Origin: Ruminococcus sp.
GTDB lineage: Bacteria; Bacillota; Clostridia; Oscillospirales; Ruminococcaceae
Length of the DNA: 37,991 nucleotides
NCBI GenBank assembly: GCA_023665505.1
Contig: JAMPDU010000014.1
Span: forward strand, 1 to 37,991
Reading direction: 5' to 3'
Positions 1-6,031 of the stretch are shown piece by piece. A program made the position numbers and the translations under genes. The notes under the pieces are model-generated. The model was given only the letters and a program-made list of their open reading frames with translations, did not search any database and was not told the DNA's origin. Numbering within the stretch: position 1 is the first letter of the stretch; every line of letters begins with the position of its first letter.

Positions 1-297
1 GCGGGCGGTGCGGGCAAGACCGTTGAGATCCCCGTCCTGTCGGTGGACAATGCCGTCAGCGAAAGGGTTTCTCTGCTAAAACTTGACGTTGAGGGCGGCG
101 AGCGGGAGGCGTTATTGGGTGCAAAAAATCACATCAAAAACGGCGCGAAAATAATCTGTTCTCTCTACCACCGAAACGAGGATATGTTTGAATTGCCGTT
201 ACTGATAAAAAGTATCAATCCCGAGCTGAAATTTTATGTTCGGCACAGGCTTTATATTCCCGCTTGGGAGACGAATTTGTACGCGGTTAATAATTAA
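1..297 (+). CDS. FkbM-family methyltransferase, C-terminal fragment
   Basis: This open frame is already running at base 1 and ends with TAA at 295-297, so only the last 98 residues are present. The stretch LKLDVEGGEREALLGA is the typical FkbM motif (K-[IL]-D-V-E-G-x-E-x-x-x-L-x-G-A), where the acidic residues sit near the S-adenosylmethionine pocket. The family O-methylates sugars and other small molecules, often in glycan or exopolysaccharide loci. The substrate cannot be told from this piece. The stop codon lies in a short TTAATAATTAATAA repeat like the one that ends rimP. Family assignment is by motif; the N-terminal half is outside the window. Confidence 0.75.
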   Translation, partial: AGGAGKTVEIPVLSVDNAVSERVSLLKLDVEGGEREALLGAKNHIKNGAKIICSLYHRNEDMFELPLLIKSINPELKFYVRHRLYIPAWETNLYAVNN

Positions 298-309
298 TAA
301 AATACCCCC

Positions 310-338
310 TTGACAAAAACCCCCGCAGGTGCTATAAT
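310..338 (+). promoter_or_regulatory. Consensus sigma-A promoter for the 105-residue protein
   Basis: TTGACA (310-315), a 17-nt spacer and TATAAT (333-338), all matching consensus, with an extended -10 TGC just before TATAAT. Transcription should start near 345, about 35 nt before the ATG at 380. Confidence 0.85.
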
Positions 339-379
339 AAGTGTGATGAATTGAAATTTTCGCAAAGGAGGTTAAAACC

Positions 380-697
380 ATGGCTGTAAGCAGCATCAGC
401 TCTTCCTCGTCGCTGAAAGACGTTCAGCAGACCGCCGTTAAGAGCAAAACCGACAAGACGGACGAAAAGGAAAGCGTTACCACGTCTAAGTACGACAAGT
501 ACGTCAAGGGCGAGGATACCGAGGATTCGGGCGTTTATTCCTCAAAGGACAGCGACGGCTACAGATACCGCACGCGCCAGGAAAAGAAGGAGCTGAAAGA
601 AAAAAAATCAAAGGCTTTTACTTTCGGCGGTGTGTTCAATATTTCCGCGGCGTCAATCCTTGAGAGGCTTATGGGCACTAACAACAAGCAGCAGTAA
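380..697 (+). CDS. Small Ser/Lys-rich protein of unknown function
   Basis: A 105-residue protein I do not recognise. It starts with a Ser-rich stretch (residues 4-11), continues as a highly charged region rich in Lys, Asp, Glu, Ser and Tyr (residues 20-75), has a basic run around residues 66-78, and ends in a more hydrophobic piece (FTFGGVFNISAASILERL, about 80-97). No signal peptide, membrane segment or metal motif is visible, and most of it looks disordered. It is a single-gene unit: consensus promoter at 310-338, strong ribosome site AAAGGAGG 9 nt before ATG, and a terminator just after the stop. The signals predict high expression. Confidence 0.75.
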   Translation: MAVSSISSSSSLKDVQQTAVKSKTDKTDEKESVTTSKYDKYVKGEDTEDSGVYSSKDSDGYRYRTRQEKKELKEKKSKAFTFGGVFNISAASILERLMGTNNKQQ

Positions 698-705
698 TTA
701 AATTG

Positions 706-734
706 CGAACGCGGTATGTCTGCGTTCGTTTTTT
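706..734 (+). terminator. Rho-independent terminator after the 105-residue protein
   Basis: CGAACGC (706-712) pairs with GCGTTCG (722-728) over a 9-nt loop, followed by six T residues (729-734). It lies 8 nt after the stop codon. Confidence 0.85.
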
Positions 735-756
735 ATTGCCAAAAAACGGCAGCGAT

Positions 757-785
757 TTGACGTCCCGCCAAAAATGTGCTAAAAT
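757..785 (+). promoter_or_regulatory. Sigma-A promoter for the YunG-like gene
   Basis: TTGACG (757-762), 17-nt spacer, TAAAAT (780-785), extended -10 TGC. The spacer end AAAAATGTGC is identical to that of the dut promoter at 2411-2439. Confidence 0.75.
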
Positions 786-816
786 AATTTTAAATAAAAT
801 TTTGGGAGGACTTGCC

Positions 817-1263
817 ATGAAGTACAATTTCTACGGCTCGGAAACAGCAGATGCCCCCGCTGCGAGGGATTTCAGCCAAAAAATAAAAACCCCAAACGAC
901 CTGTACGCCGCACTTTGCGAGGTTTGGTGCGCCGAAACCTGCGCCCCCCGCCACCGCGGCGAGTGGTCAGCCGAAAACAAAACTAAGGGGCAATGCTCCG
1001 TCACCGCCTTTTTGGCGCAGGACGTTTTCGGCGGCAAGGTTTACGGCATACCCATGGATGGCGGGAATTTCCACTGCTACAACGTGGTGGGGGACTGCCG
1101 TTTCGACCTGACAAGCGAGCAGTTCGGCGAAAAAGCCGCAAACCTTGTGTACGACGACGTTCACGAGCAATTTCGTGAGGTTCACTTCGCTAAAGAGGAA
1201 AAGCGGCTTAGGTACGAACTCTTAAAAAAGCGTTTGGCGGAATTTTTGGAAAACGGTAACTGA
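817..1263 (+). CDS. YunG-like family protein
   Basis: A 148-residue protein resembling the YunG family of Firmicutes, whose role is unknown. The recognisable core is KGQCSVTAFLAQDVFGGKVYG followed by a His/Tyr/Asn-containing FHCYNVVGDCRFDLTSEQF segment. In the family a W-x-x-x-x-x-x-G-Q-C-x-V-T-A core with a conserved Cys and His suggests a hydrolase-like fold, but no activity is established as far as I know. The start is the ATG at 817, preceded by GGGAGGA; an upstream in-frame start would fall inside the promoter. The next gene begins 2 nt after the stop, so the two are probably co-transcribed. Confidence 0.65.
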   Translation: MKYNFYGSETADAPAARDFSQKIKTPNDLYAALCEVWCAETCAPRHRGEWSAENKTKGQCSVTAFLAQDVFGGKVYGIPMDGGNFHCYNVVGDCRFDLTSEQFGEKAANLVYDDVHEQFREVHFAKEEKRLRYELLKKRLAEFLENGN

Positions 1264-1265
1264 AT

Positions 1266-1826
1266 ATGGAAAATTTACTCCAATTAATTGAAAATTTTCC
1301 CAAAGGTGAACGCCTGATAGTCGGTATCGACGGCAGGTGCGCCGCAGGGAAAACCACGCTGGCAAGGCGTTTGCAGGAGGAAATCGGCTGCGCGGTTTTT
1401 CATATGGACGACTTTTTTCTCCGCCCCGAACAGCGTACGGCGGAACGGCTTGCCGAGCCGGGGGGAAACGCCGACCGCGAGCGGTTTCTGGCGGAAGTCC
1501 TGCAACCCTTGAAACGCGGCCGGGACGTAATTTCCTACCGACCCTACGACTGCAAAACCCAAACCTTCGGGGAGAAAATTTCCGTAAAAGCGGCGGCGGT
1601 GAACGTCGTGGAGGGAGCGTACTGTCTGCACCCCGATTTGTGGGATTTTTACGGTATACGGGCGTTTCTGACGGTTTCCCCCGATGAGCGGCTGCGGCGG
1701 ATTACCCGGCGTGAGGGCAGGGAAAAAGCCAAGATTTTCCAAGAAAAATGGATACCTTTGGAAGAGAAATATTTTGCGGCGTTTGACGTTGAGGGGCGGT
1801 GCGATATACGTATTAGTACGTATTAA
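1266..1826 (+). CDS. Uridine-kinase-like P-loop protein
   Basis: A 186-residue P-loop NTPase of the uridine kinase/phosphoribulokinase type. The Walker A motif is GRCAAGKT (residues 23-30). An acidic pair in FHMDDFF is where nucleoside kinases bind Mg and substrate, and a central hydrophobic strand ends in [10 protein letters not shown] (Walker-B-like). Arginines in [11 protein letters not shown] may form the lid. The family moves a phosphate from ATP to a small hydroxyl compound; uridine is the usual guess but is not proven for these short clostridial members. The gene starts 2 nt after the YunG-like gene, with only a weak ribosome site, suggesting translational coupling. Its TAA shares bases with the stop of rnhA on the other strand. 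Confidence 0.75.
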   Translation: MENLLQLIENFPKGERLIVGIDGRCAAGKTTLARRLQEEIGCAVFHMDDFFLRPEQRTAERLAEPGGNADRERFLAEVLQPLKRGRDVISYRPYDCKTQTFGEKISVKAAAVNVVEGAYCLHPDLWDFYGIRAFLTVSPDERLRRITRREGREKAKIFQEKWIPLEEKYFAAFDVEGRCDIRISTY

Positions 1827-2263
1827 GGCGTGGAAAATTTATCCCGCTCCATAACCGCAAGCTCGTCGCAGCGTTCGTTTTCGGGGTGTCCCGCGTGCCC
1901 CTTGACCCACACGAACCGCACGCTGTGAACCTCAAGCAGGTCAAGGAGCTGCTCCCATAAATCGGCGTTGAGGGCGGGTTTTTTGTCGGATTTTATCCAG
2001 CCGTTTGCACGCCATTTTTTCGCCCAGCCCTTTGTAACGCTGTCCGCGACGTACTTGCTGTCGGTTGTCAGCACAACCTCGCAGGGGTACTTAAGCGCGG
2101 ACAGCGCGGCGATAACGCCCATAAGCTCCATGCGGTTGTTGGTGGTGTCGGGCGCGCCGCCTGAGATTTCCTTGACGTGCTCCCCGACCCGCAAAATCGC
2201 GCCGTACCCCCCGGGACCGGGATTTCCCGAGCAAGCGCCGTCGGTAAAAATTTCCACTTTCAT
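1823..2263 (-). CDS. rnhA: Ribonuclease HI
   Basis: A 146-residue RNase H type 1, which cuts the RNA strand of RNA-DNA hybrids such as R-loops and Okazaki primers. All catalytic residues are present: D8 ([12 protein letters not shown]), E46 (NNRMEL), D68 (TTDSKYV), H122 (KGHAGH) and D132 (ERCDELA), each two positions below E. coli D10/E48/D70/H124/D134. The basic handle ([18 protein letters not shown], about 78-95) for hybrid binding is also there. The start is ATG at 2263 with an AAAGG ribosome site. It has its own promoter (2296-2324) and ends in a 4-nt tail-to-tail overlap with the kinase-like gene. Confidence 0.96.
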   Translation of the reverse strand: MKVEIFTDGACSGNPGPGGYGAILRVGEHVKEISGGAPDTTNNRMELMGVIAALSALKYPCEVVLTTDSKYVADSVTKGWAKKWRANGWIKSDKKPALNADLWEQLLDLLEVHSVRFVWVKGHAGHPENERCDELAVMERDKFSTP

Positions 2264-2295
2264 TTTCTCAAAGACCTTTCTTAAAGTATAGATTA

Positions 2296-2324
2296 ATTAT
2301 ACACTGTTTTTTGGGGGATTTCAA
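2296..2324 (-). promoter_or_regulatory. Sigma-A promoter for rnhA
   Basis: On the minus strand TTGAAA (2324-2319), 17-nt spacer, TATAAT (2301-2296). It fires away from the dut promoter 90 bp further right. Confidence 0.75.
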
Positions 2325-2410
2325 GGGGGTATGGGGATATGGTTAAATTATTATTTGGTATAATACGGCGGTTTAGCAGACAAACAACATTTTCACCCCA
2401 AATCAAACAA

Positions 2411-2439
2411 TTGACAACCCGTAAAAAATGTGCTATAAT
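2411..2439 (+). promoter_or_regulatory. Consensus sigma-A promoter for dut
   Basis: TTGACA (2411-2416), 17-nt spacer, TATAAT (2434-2439), extended -10 TGC. It covers an in-frame ATG at 2428, so that codon cannot be the start of dut; the GTG at 2461 is about 15 nt after the expected transcription start. Confidence 0.85.
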
Positions 2440-2460
2440 TACAAAAAAACAGCGAAAGCG

Positions 2461-2967
2461 GTGATTTTTACGGAAAGAACAGCGCGGTTTGAAAAGGTCG
2501 GATTTGACCGTTTTTTTACGGATTTTACCGGACTTTTCCCAAATTTTACGCAGGAAAAAATTGAGGGAATTTACGAAAAAATAATCCTGCCCAAACGCGC
2601 CACGGCGGGGTCGGCGGGGTATGATTTTTTCCTGCCGGCTGATGTGGACTTCGCCCCCGGCGTAAGCGTGACAATCCCCACGGGTATCCGCGCGGAAATC
2701 CGCGAGGGCTGGGTTCTGACCCTCTACCCCCGCAGCGGGCTGGGCTTTAAGCACGGTTTCCGCCTTGAAAACACGGTGGGAATTATTGACAGCGACTACT
2801 ACGGCGCGGAAAATCAAGGGCATATTATGGCAAAAATTTCCGTTTCCTCGGCGGTAAGCCTCGGGGCGGGGAAAGCCTTTATGCAAGGGGTTTTCCTGCC
2901 GTTCGGCATAACTTACGACGACTGCGCCGACGGTGAGCGTACGGGCGGTTTCGGCAGCAGCGGCTAA
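2461..2967 (+). CDS. dut: dUTP diphosphatase (trimeric dUTPase)
   Basis: Hydrolyses dUTP to dUMP and pyrophosphate, keeping uracil out of DNA and supplying dUMP for dTMP synthesis. Counting from GTG 2461 (168 residues), motif 1 is SAGYDFF (51-57), motif 2 PRSGLG (90-95), motif 3 GIIDSDYYG (107-115) and the glycine-rich C-terminal motif 5 RTGGFGSSG (160-168), all intact. The roughly 40-residue N-terminal extension before LPKRAT is usual for clostridial members. GTG is chosen because the upstream ATG lies inside the promoter; the ribosome site is weak and the leader very short. The TAA stop shares bases with the stop of the minus-strand replication gene. Confidence 0.92.
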   Translation: MIFTERTARFEKVGFDRFFTDFTGLFPNFTQEKIEGIYEKIILPKRATAGSAGYDFFLPADVDFAPGVSVTIPTGIRAEIREGWVLTLYPRSGLGFKHGFRLENTVGIIDSDYYGAENQGHIMAKISVSSAVSLGAGKAFMQGVFLPFGITYDDCADGERTGGFGSSG

Positions 2968-3731
2968 GTCTTGTAAACAAATTTAACCGACCGCCATTCC
3001 TCGCCGTATTTTCTCTGCATATATTCCTCATAGCCGCAGGCGGATTTTTCGGCGTAATCAATCACGGTCTTGCCCATAAACGTGCCGAAAAGCTGAATGA
3101 ATTTCGTTTCTCTGCCGCTTTCCTCGCAGTCTATAGCGTAGTCTCTGACAGCGCAGAAAAGCTGTTCGTGGTTGAATTTCACCCGTCCTATGCCGCTGAT
3201 GTTTTTCCCCTTTAGCAGCTGTTTGATTTGCTCAAAGCCTTTAGCCTTGCCCTCTTTGCGGGGGTACGCCGAATAAATATGCTCAGCCGCCTCTTTGACG
3301 GAAATAAAGGCGGTATTTTTGTCCGCCTTTTCAGCCGAAAAATCTCTCTCGTCGGACGGAACGGACGATATATTATCTGTATTATTATTTATATTAATTT
3401 CTTTCAAATTTTGAAAGTCTGCCGTACACTTTTTGAAAGTCTGCCTTTCATTTTTTGAAAGTCTGCTTTTCAGTTTTCGCTTTCTGCCGTCAAAATGTAC
3501 AGCGGAAAGACAGCCTAAATCAATAAGCTTTGAAATTGCGGTGGACGCCTTTGTTTTACTGCACCCGCAAAATTCGGCAATATAGTCGTTGCTTGCATAA
3601 CAGCCTTTTTCGTCATTGTCAAGACTGTCTATTTCCGCAAGAATTATTTTTTCAAGAACATTCAGACGTTTGTCCAGCCATATTTCTTTCGGTATCCATA
3701 CGCCCTTGAAGTCCTTGCTGAGTTCAGCCAT
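2964..3731 (-). CDS. Phage-type replication initiator-like winged-helix protein
   Basis: A 255-residue protein with an N-terminal winged helix-turn-helix (about 24-80; the helix pair is around YIAEFCGCSKTKASTAISKL), a charged Asn-rich linker (about 86-140), and a C-terminal block (about 150-245) opening with YSAYPRKEGKAKG. The YPRK block and the overall plan are those of replication proteins of Firmicute phages and integrative elements; this is a family-level inference. The start is the ATG at 3731 (GGGAG 9 nt upstream) rather than an upstream TTG that touches the ribosome site. No helicase loader, integrase or other phage gene lies nearby, so it may be a remnant or a domesticated gene. Its own coding DNA holds 22-bp repeats and an AT-rich tract (3367-3496). 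The stop overlaps that of dut by 4 nt. Confidence 0.6.
   Translation of the reverse strand: MAELSKDFKGVWIPKEIWLDKRLNVLEKIILAEIDSLDNDEKGCYASNDYIAEFCGCSKTKASTAISKLIDLGCLSAVHFDGRKRKLKSRLSKNERQTFKKCTADFQNLKEININNNTDNISSVPSDERDFSAEKADKNTAFISVKEAAEHIYSAYPRKEGKAKGFEQIKQLLKGKNISGIGRVKFNHEQLFCAVRDYAIDCEESGRETKFIQLFGTFMGKTVIDYAEKSACGYEEYMQRKYGEEWRSVKFVYKT
3367..3412. other. AT-rich tract, possible DNA unwinding element
   Basis: Only 5 of these 46 bases are G or C, far fewer than in surrounding genes. It encodes the Asn-rich linker of the replication protein and directly follows the iteron-like repeats in the direction of transcription, as the AT-rich part of a lambda-type origin does. Role inferred. 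Confidence 0.4.
3409..3496. repeat. Iteron-like direct repeats inside the replication gene
   Basis: The 14-mer TTTTGAAAGTCTGC occurs exactly at 3409-3422, 3431-3444 and 3453-3466, a constant 22-bp period. A decayed fourth unit sharing TCTGCCGT lies at 3483-3490. Since 22 is not a multiple of three, the three copies are read in three different frames (SRLSK, QTFK, ADFQ), so the repetition is selected or generated at DNA level and not as a peptide repeat. Confidence 0.8.
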
Positions 3732-3786
3732 TTTTTTCAACTCCCAAAAATTTATTTACCCCTCTACCAATAGCGTCAAAACGCAA

Positions 3787-3874
3787 AAAGTTGCACACGA
3801 ACGTGCAACTTTGAGAAAAGTTTTTTTGAAATTTTTGAAATTTTGTAGGACTGCACAAAACGTGAGTGCAACTG
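3787..3874. repeat. Two GTGCAACT dyads upstream of the replication gene
   Basis: AAAGTTGCAC (3787-3796) and GTGCAACTTT (3803-3812) form a perfect 10-bp inverted repeat with a 6-nt loop. A weaker dyad TGCAC/GTGCA lies at 3852-3870. GTGCAACT recurs exactly at 3803 and 3866, 63 bp apart (six helical turns). These could be operators; on the minus strand the first dyad is followed by TTTTT and could also work as an attenuator. Confidence 0.5.
3842..3871 (-). promoter_or_regulatory. Possible promoter for the replication gene
   Basis: On the minus strand TTGCAC (3871-3866), 18-nt spacer, TACAAA (3847-3842). Its -35 lies in one GTGCAACT dyad and the other dyad would be in the leader. The -10 matches consensus in only four of six positions. 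Confidence 0.3.
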
Positions 3875-3958
3875 TTGATAAAAACGGCAAAACCTGTTCG
3901 GTACGGGTTACAAATAAAGGAAAATTTTCGCCGAAAATGAAAAATTTTGAAAAAACCC

Positions 3959-3987
3959 TTGCAATTTGAGAAATTATGTGGTATAAT
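3959..3987 (+). promoter_or_regulatory. Sigma-A promoter of the rimP-nusA-infB operon
   Basis: TTGCAA (3959-3964), 17-nt spacer, TATAAT (3982-3987), extended -10 TGG. No other convincing promoter was found before gltX, so it probably drives about 10 kb of translation genes. Confidence 0.8.
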
Positions 3988-4007
3988 ATACATATCATTA
4001 TAACAGT

Positions 4008-4042
4008 GCATAAAAGACCGGGACTTCCTCGGTCTTTTGTGC
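4008..4042 (+). promoter_or_regulatory. Leader hairpin of the rimP operon
   Basis: GCATAAAAGACCG (4008-4020) pairs with CGGTCTTTTGTGC (4030-4042) over a 9-nt loop: a 13-bp stem with one G-T pair in the 5' leader, ending 8 nt before the ribosome site. AAAAGA...TCTTTT hairpins before rimP are, to my knowledge, common in Firmicutes. A weak U-run inside the stem's 3' arm allows an attenuator reading, but this is inference. Confidence 0.65.
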
Positions 4043-4062
4043 TGTATTCCGGAGGTTGTTGA

Positions 4063-4548
4063 ATGGCAGGAAAAAAAGGCGGGAACACCGCCGCGCTGGT
4101 TTACGAAATGGCAAAGCCCATTGCGGACAGCTTAAATCTGAAAATTTGGGACGTCGCCTTTGAAAAAGAGGGGGCAATGTGGTATCTGCGGGTGCTTATC
4201 GAGCGGGCGGACGGCGCGGTGGATATGGACGACTGCGAGGCTATGACAAGACCCCTCTCCGAGGCTCTCGACAAGGCTGACCCTATCGAGCAGAGCTATA
4301 TGCTGGAGGTGGGTTCTCCCGGGCTGGGGCGGCAGCTAAGGCGTCCCGAGCATTTTGCGGAGTACCTGGAATGCCCCGTGCGAATACGCTATATCCGCGA
4401 AACCGACGGCGAAAAGGAGTTTATTGCCGTCCTCAAGGGTTATAATAAGGACAGCATTTCCGTCGTCACGGAAAAGGGGGACAGGGAGATAAAGCTGTCC
4501 GACACGGCGTTTGTGAAACTTTACGATGATGACGAACTTGATAATTAA
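4063..4548 (+). CDS. rimP: Ribosome maturation factor RimP
   Basis: A 161-residue RimP, which helps mature the 30S subunit by assisting uS12-region assembly. The N-terminal alpha/beta domain carries LRVLIERADGAVDMDDCEAM and the hinge carries YMLEVGSPGLGRQL, the best conserved family motif; the C-terminal SH3-like barrel follows (about 92-155). The start has CCGGAGG 7 nt upstream. It is the first gene of the operon, as usual. The stop codon lies in a row of three 7-nt AATAATT units, and the gap before nusA holds a palindromic repeat. Confidence 0.95.
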   Translation: MAGKKGGNTAALVYEMAKPIADSLNLKIWDVAFEKEGAMWYLRVLIERADGAVDMDDCEAMTRPLSEALDKADPIEQSYMLEVGSPGLGRQLRRPEHFAEYLECPVRIRYIRETDGEKEFIAVLKGYNKDSISVVTEKGDREIKLSDTAFVKLYDDDELDN

Positions 4549-4560
4549 TAATTAATAATT
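4540..4560 (+). repeat. 7-nt tandem array over the rimP stop codon
   Basis: GATAATT, AATAATT, AATAATT (4540-4560), with the rimP TAA at 4546-4548 inside it. A degenerate array TAACATC, TAATTTC, TAAATAG then GAGG (4666-4690) leads into the nusA ribosome site on the far side of the palindrome. Confidence 0.6.
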
Positions 4561-4580
4561 TTTTATTTGGCGTACCGCAT

Positions 4581-4658
4581 TGTAGGGCGGGGGCTTGCTC
4601 CCGCCTTTTAAATTAATTAAATCTTATAAACAGGCGGGAGCAGAGCCCCCGCCCTACA
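4581..4658. repeat. Palindromic intergenic element, copy 1 (rimP-nusA)
   Basis: The left arm starts TGTAGGGCGGGGGC (4581-4606) and its inverse ends GCCCCCGCCCTACA (4632-4658), differing by one inserted base over about 26 nt, with a 25-nt AT-rich centre. Each arm is also partly self-complementary (GGCGGG/CCCGCC). Related copies lie at 24365-24454 and 26828-26914. It resembles bacterial REP/MITE-type repeats. Confidence 0.85.
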
Positions 4659-4701
4659 GAAATATTAACATCTAATTTCTAAATAGGAGGTTTTTGGAAA
4701 A

Positions 4702-5754
4702 ATGAATAACAAAGAATTTTTTGCCGCTTTGGAACTTCTTGCAAAGGAAAACGGCATACCTATGGACTTGCTGGTGGAAAAAATCAAGCAGGGCATCGCA
4801 AGGGCGATTAAAAAGGAGTACCCCTACTGCGAGGACTTTTTAATCGAGATAGTCCCCGAAGAGGAAAAGTTTGAGATAACCCTTATGCGCACCGTGGTGG
4901 AGGAGCTGCCCCTTGACATGAGCGAGATAACCGTGGAGGAGGCTGCGGCGTACTTGGGTCACCCGGTGGCTGTTGACGAGGTTATTCCATACAAGCTGGC
5001 AACGTCCCAGTTCGGGCGTGTGGCGGCGCAGAACGCCAAACAGGCTATCCGCACCGAAATAAAAACTTTCGAGCGGCAGCAGTACATCGAAAAGTTTGAA
5101 GGCAAGCTCCACGAGGCTGTTTCGGCAACGGTGCAGAGAATAGAGCCGGAAAGCGGCAACGCCACACTGACAATCGACAAGAACGAGGTGTACTTATACA
5201 AAAACGAGCAGATACCCGGGGAAGTCCTGAAAGAGGGGGACATTGTGAAACTTTACGTGGCGGACATCATCAACCCCGACAGAAAGCCTATGGTAAAGGT
5301 TTCCCGCACCCACAAGGATTTGGTGAAACGCCTCTTCGAGCTTGAAATCCCCGAGATTTACGACGGTACGGTGGAAGTTAAATCCATTTCCCGGGAGGCA
5401 GGCGCAAGAACGAAAATCGCGGTTTGGTCGAAGGACAAGAACGTTGACCCGGTGGGCGCGTGCATAGGTCCCAGGCACAGCCGTATCGGCGGCATCGTCA
5501 ACGAGCTGCGGGGCGAAAAGATAGATATAATAGTGTGGGACGAAGACCCCGCCGTATTTATCGCCCACGCCCTCTCCCCCGCAAACGTGCTGCGGGTTGA
5601 CATAGAGGCGGACAGCGAGCAGAAGTCCTGCGTGGTAATTGTCCCCAACAATCAGCTTTCGCTGGCAATCGGCAACAAGGGTCAGAACGCAAAGCTGGCG
5701 GCGCGGCTTACGGGGTACAAGATAGACATAAAGCCGGAAAAACCCATTGCTTAG
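4702..5754 (+). CDS. nusA: Transcription termination/antitermination factor NusA
   Basis: A 350-residue NusA, which binds RNA polymerase and nascent RNA and affects pausing, termination and antitermination. Domains in order: N-terminal polymerase-binding domain (about 1-125), S1 (about 135-200), KH1 (about 225-275, with GACIGPRHSRIGGIVNELRGE) and KH2 (about 295-345, with LAIGNKGQNAKLAARLTGYKIDI). It lacks the C-terminal acidic repeats of E. coli NusA, as in other Firmicutes. AGGAGG lies 11 nt before the ATG. Its TAG stop is 10 nt before the rnpM ATG. Confidence 0.97.
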   Translation: MNNKEFFAALELLAKENGIPMDLLVEKIKQGIARAIKKEYPYCEDFLIEIVPEEEKFEITLMRTVVEELPLDMSEITVEEAAAYLGHPVAVDEVIPYKLATSQFGRVAAQNAKQAIRTEIKTFERQQYIEKFEGKLHEAVSATVQRIEPESGNATLTIDKNEVYLYKNEQIPGEVLKEGDIVKLYVADIINPDRKPMVKVSRTHKDLVKRLFELEIPEIYDGTVEVKSISREAGARTKIAVWSKDKNVDPVGACIGPRHSRIGGIVNELRGEKIDIIVWDEDPAVFIAHALSPANVLRVDIEADSEQKSCVVIVPNNQLSLAIGNKGQNAKLAARLTGYKIDIKPEKPIA

Positions 5755-5764
5755 GGGTGTAAAA

Positions 5765-6031
5765 ATGATAAAAAAAGTACCGATGAGAATGTGCCTCGGC
5801 TGCGGCGAAATGAAACCGAAAAAAGAGCTTATAAGGGCGGTGAAATCCCCCGAGGGGGAAATTTCCATAGACCTTACGGGCAAGAAAGCGGGCAGGGGAG
5901 CGTACATCTGCAAAAGCGCGGAGTGTTTCGCAAAGGCGCGGAAATCGCGGCGGCTTGAAAAGGCTTTCTCCTGCAAAATCTCGGACGGGGTATATGATGA
6001 AATGGAAAAGGAGCTGAGGGAAAGTGAATAA
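5765..6031 (+). CDS. rnpM: YlxR family RNA-binding protein (RnpM)
   Basis: An 88-residue YlxR (DUF448) protein. The family motifs RMCLGCGEMKPKKELIR, DLTGKKAGRGAYIC and the Cys-containing KSAECF turn are all present. YlxR of B. subtilis binds RNA and has been described as a modulator of RNase P, hence RnpM; that role is carried over by family. The ATG at 5765 is preferred over an upstream TTG overlapping nusA because of the AGGGGTG ribosome site. It overlaps ylxQ by 8 nt. Confidence 0.93.
   Translation: MIKKVPMRMCLGCGEMKPKKELIRAVKSPEGEISIDLTGKKAGRGAYICKSAECFAKARKSRRLEKAFSCKISDGVYDEMEKELRESE

Noticed and set aside
2428..2460. N-terminal extension of dut from the ATG at 2428
   Set aside because: The ATG lies between the -35 and -10 of a consensus promoter, so it cannot be in the transcript.
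4581..4658. GC-rich palindromes as rho-independent terminators or a CRISPR array
   Set aside because: There is no T-run after the stems and they lie inside operons whose downstream genes are essential; only three dispersed copies without spacers of constant length exist.
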